This document shows, piece after piece, positions 40,267 through 41,190 of a stretch of 41,190 nucleotides of DNA (its first letter is position 1; each line of letters opens with the position of its first letter). The translations under genes were made by a program, and so were the position numbers. The DNA is from Tepidanaerobacter acetatoxydans_A (GTDB lineage Bacteria; Bacillota; Thermosediminibacteria; Thermosediminibacterales; Tepidanaerobacteraceae): contig JALHJR010000019.1 of assembly GCA_022840405.1 (NCBI GenBank), positions 1 through 41,190 of the forward strand, in the 5' to 3' direction. A model generated the notes under the pieces. It was not told the origin of the DNA, ran no database searches, and was given only the letters and a program-made list of their open reading frames with translations.

Positions 40267-40469
40267 AGAAATTTCTATTAGATTCTATTGGTTCTAAAAG
40301 CCATATTACTCCTGTTCTCCTTTGATACCTTCTATCCTGAACGCTATAAATTATATATGTATATTAGTTAAGTTGGAAAAAGGCTTAAGATGTAAGGATT
40401 ATGGGTAATTTTCATGCGACAAAATTTTATCAGAATTATTACAAATTAACGTTATTTTTAATTTTGGAC

Positions 40470-40498
40470 CTGACAAGTATCTCTATGTGCGCTACTAT
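40470..40498 (+). promoter_or_regulatory. Promoter for the small membrane protein gene
   Basis: CTGACA (40470-40475), a 17-nt spacer and TACTAT (40493-40498), with a TGTG-type extended -10 resembling that of copy 3. The rest of 40267-40523 has no gene that I can see. Confidence 0.5.
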
Positions 40499-40523
40499 AT
40501 TGGAAGAAAGGAGTTGATTATTA

Positions 40524-40721
40524 ATGAAAAAGAAATTAATTATATATAATATTGCAGTACCTACAGCAATTGGATATGCAACATTTTTTCTTCTATTTTA
40601 CTTATATCAGAAACTATTCTTCGAGTATAGATGGTTTGCGATAATACCTTTTACTATAGTAACGGCATTTTTTATAAAAGACAATATAAGAGAGTGGAAG
40701 GTAATAAAACAGCAGGTATAG
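40524..40721 (+). CDS. Small membrane protein, 65 aa
   Basis: This short protein has two hydrophobic helices (about residues 6-30, IIYNIAVPTAIGYATFFLLF; and 36-52, WFAIIPFTIVTAFF) followed by a basic tail (KDNIREWKVIKQQV). GAAAGGAG lies before ATG 40524. The family is unknown. It is probably an inner-membrane protein. Confidence 0.6.
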   Translation: MKKKLIIYNIAVPTAIGYATFFLLFYLYQKLFFEYRWFAIIPFTIVTAFFIKDNIREWKVIKQQV

Positions 40722-40828
40722 AGAATTAAAGCAAGGGAATATAGGGGTAAGGAGATAAGGTCAAACTTGCTACTTACCCCTAAATACTTTACATATGGTA
40801 AAGAAAGTATGAAAGCAGGTTATAAGTT

Positions 40829-40918
40829 ATGAAATATGTAATAATTAGTCTTTTAGTCTGCATTACGATTGTAACCATTGTTTCAATAATAGGCATAGGC
40901 ATTATGAAAAGAAAATAG
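40829..40918 (+). CDS. Possible 29-aa single-helix membrane peptide
   Basis: The frame from ATG 40829 encodes a single hydrophobic helix (YVIISLLVCITIVTIVSIIG) and a basic end (MKRK). The ribosome site is weak (AGG at 40818-40820). A hairpin terminator follows (40940-40965), consistent with a short transcription unit. This is tentative. Confidence 0.35.
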   Translation: MKYVIISLLVCITIVTIVSIIGIGIMKRK

Positions 40919-40939
40919 AGAGTAGATATAGATAGCGAA

Positions 40940-40966
40940 AACAGGCAAATGATGCCTGTTTTTTAG
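40940..40966 (+). terminator. Terminator near the window end
   Basis: ACAGGC-AAATGAT-GCCTGT is followed by TTTTTT, 22 nt after the 29-aa frame. Confidence 0.75.
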
Positions 40967-40991
40967 TCTGAAACTAAAGATAAATTTGTTT

Positions 40992-41132
40992 CTAATAATC
41001 TGATATAGCATTAATACTTTCTTCCAAATCCTCCTGTCTCACTTTAAGATAAATAGCGCTGCTTTCTATACTTTCATGTCCTAACAACAACTCGGTCTGG
41101 TCCCCTATCTCTGGACAATATCTTTGTATTTC
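40992..41132 (-). pseudogene. Tyrosine recombinase remnant (C-terminal end only)
   Basis: Reading leftward, DQTELLLGHESIESSAIYL then KVRQEDLEESINAISDY and stop is the C-terminal end of a phage-type integrase (LGH-x-S, then the tyrosine in SAIYL). Upstream, an in-frame stop and unrelated sequence follow, so only the last 40 residues or so survive, or a frameshift has occurred. It indicates a mobile-element border near the right end of the window. Confidence 0.6.
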
Positions 41133-41190
41133 TCATAAAATCGTACTTTTGCATTAACTTTAATAATTGTTTAAAGCTTAAAGATTATGC

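Overview
The window looks like chromosome of an AT-rich, endospore-forming Firmicute of class Clostridia. It has a large-type SRP RNA, the order tRNA-Ser / SRP RNA / dnaX / ybaB / recR that is common in Firmicutes, and SpoVS- and Spo0E-type sporulation domains. A thermophilic or otherwise strictly anaerobic clostridial lineage is plausible, but the sequence does not fix a genus.

Region 1 (1-3327) is housekeeping: tRNA-Ser(GGA), SRP RNA with its terminator, then the dnaX-ybaB-recR operon. Region 2 (3328-4716) has no genes. It holds a 34-base N gap, several roughly 130-bp imperfect palindromes that look MITE-like, and purine-rich TAAGG-type repeats. Region 3 (4717-10387) is an accessory redox/metal island: a Crp/Fnr regulator facing a cupin gene and a two-gene permease whose second subunit carries a ferredoxin-like tail, then a pRiA4b-ORF3 protein, a flavodoxin-like protein and a CopZ-type [2Fe-2S]/zinc protein. 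Two paralogous DUF6438 genes bracket it. Region 4 (10576-11653) holds a Uma2-type nuclease and a four-helix-bundle protein.

Region 5 (12197-17168) is plasmid-like: a ParM-type actin with a ParR-like partner, repeats downstream of them, two small hypothetical genes, and a RepB/PrimPol-type primase with a CHC2-like zinc motif. The primase gene lies between two related 60-bp palindromes. Region 6 (17299-19083) is a sporulation-signalling cassette: a SpoVS homologue, an XRE repressor, and a divergent diguanylate cyclase (GGDEF) whose C-terminus matches Spo0E phosphatases. Region 7 (19084-22756) has repeats, small orphan genes and a NERD-domain nuclease with HNH-associated repeats.

Region 8 (23303-37106) is a complete BREX phage-defence operon in the order brxE-like, brxA, brxB, brxC, pglX, pglZ, brxL. 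This is the type 1 gene set with a type 6-style BrxE-like gene in front. Region 9 (37107-41190) has small accessory genes (a DUF1444-like protein, an Rpn-like nuclease, small membrane proteins) and the remnant of a tyrosine recombinase.

The most unusual items are the GGDEF-Spo0E fusion with its XRE switch, the brxE-plus-brxL BREX layout, a family of three short promoter-hairpin-U-tract units (about 17.6, 37.5 and 39.3 kb) that look like small RNAs or attenuators, the paired palindromes around the primase, and the dispersed intergenic repeats. All calls come from reading the sequence; no database search was run.
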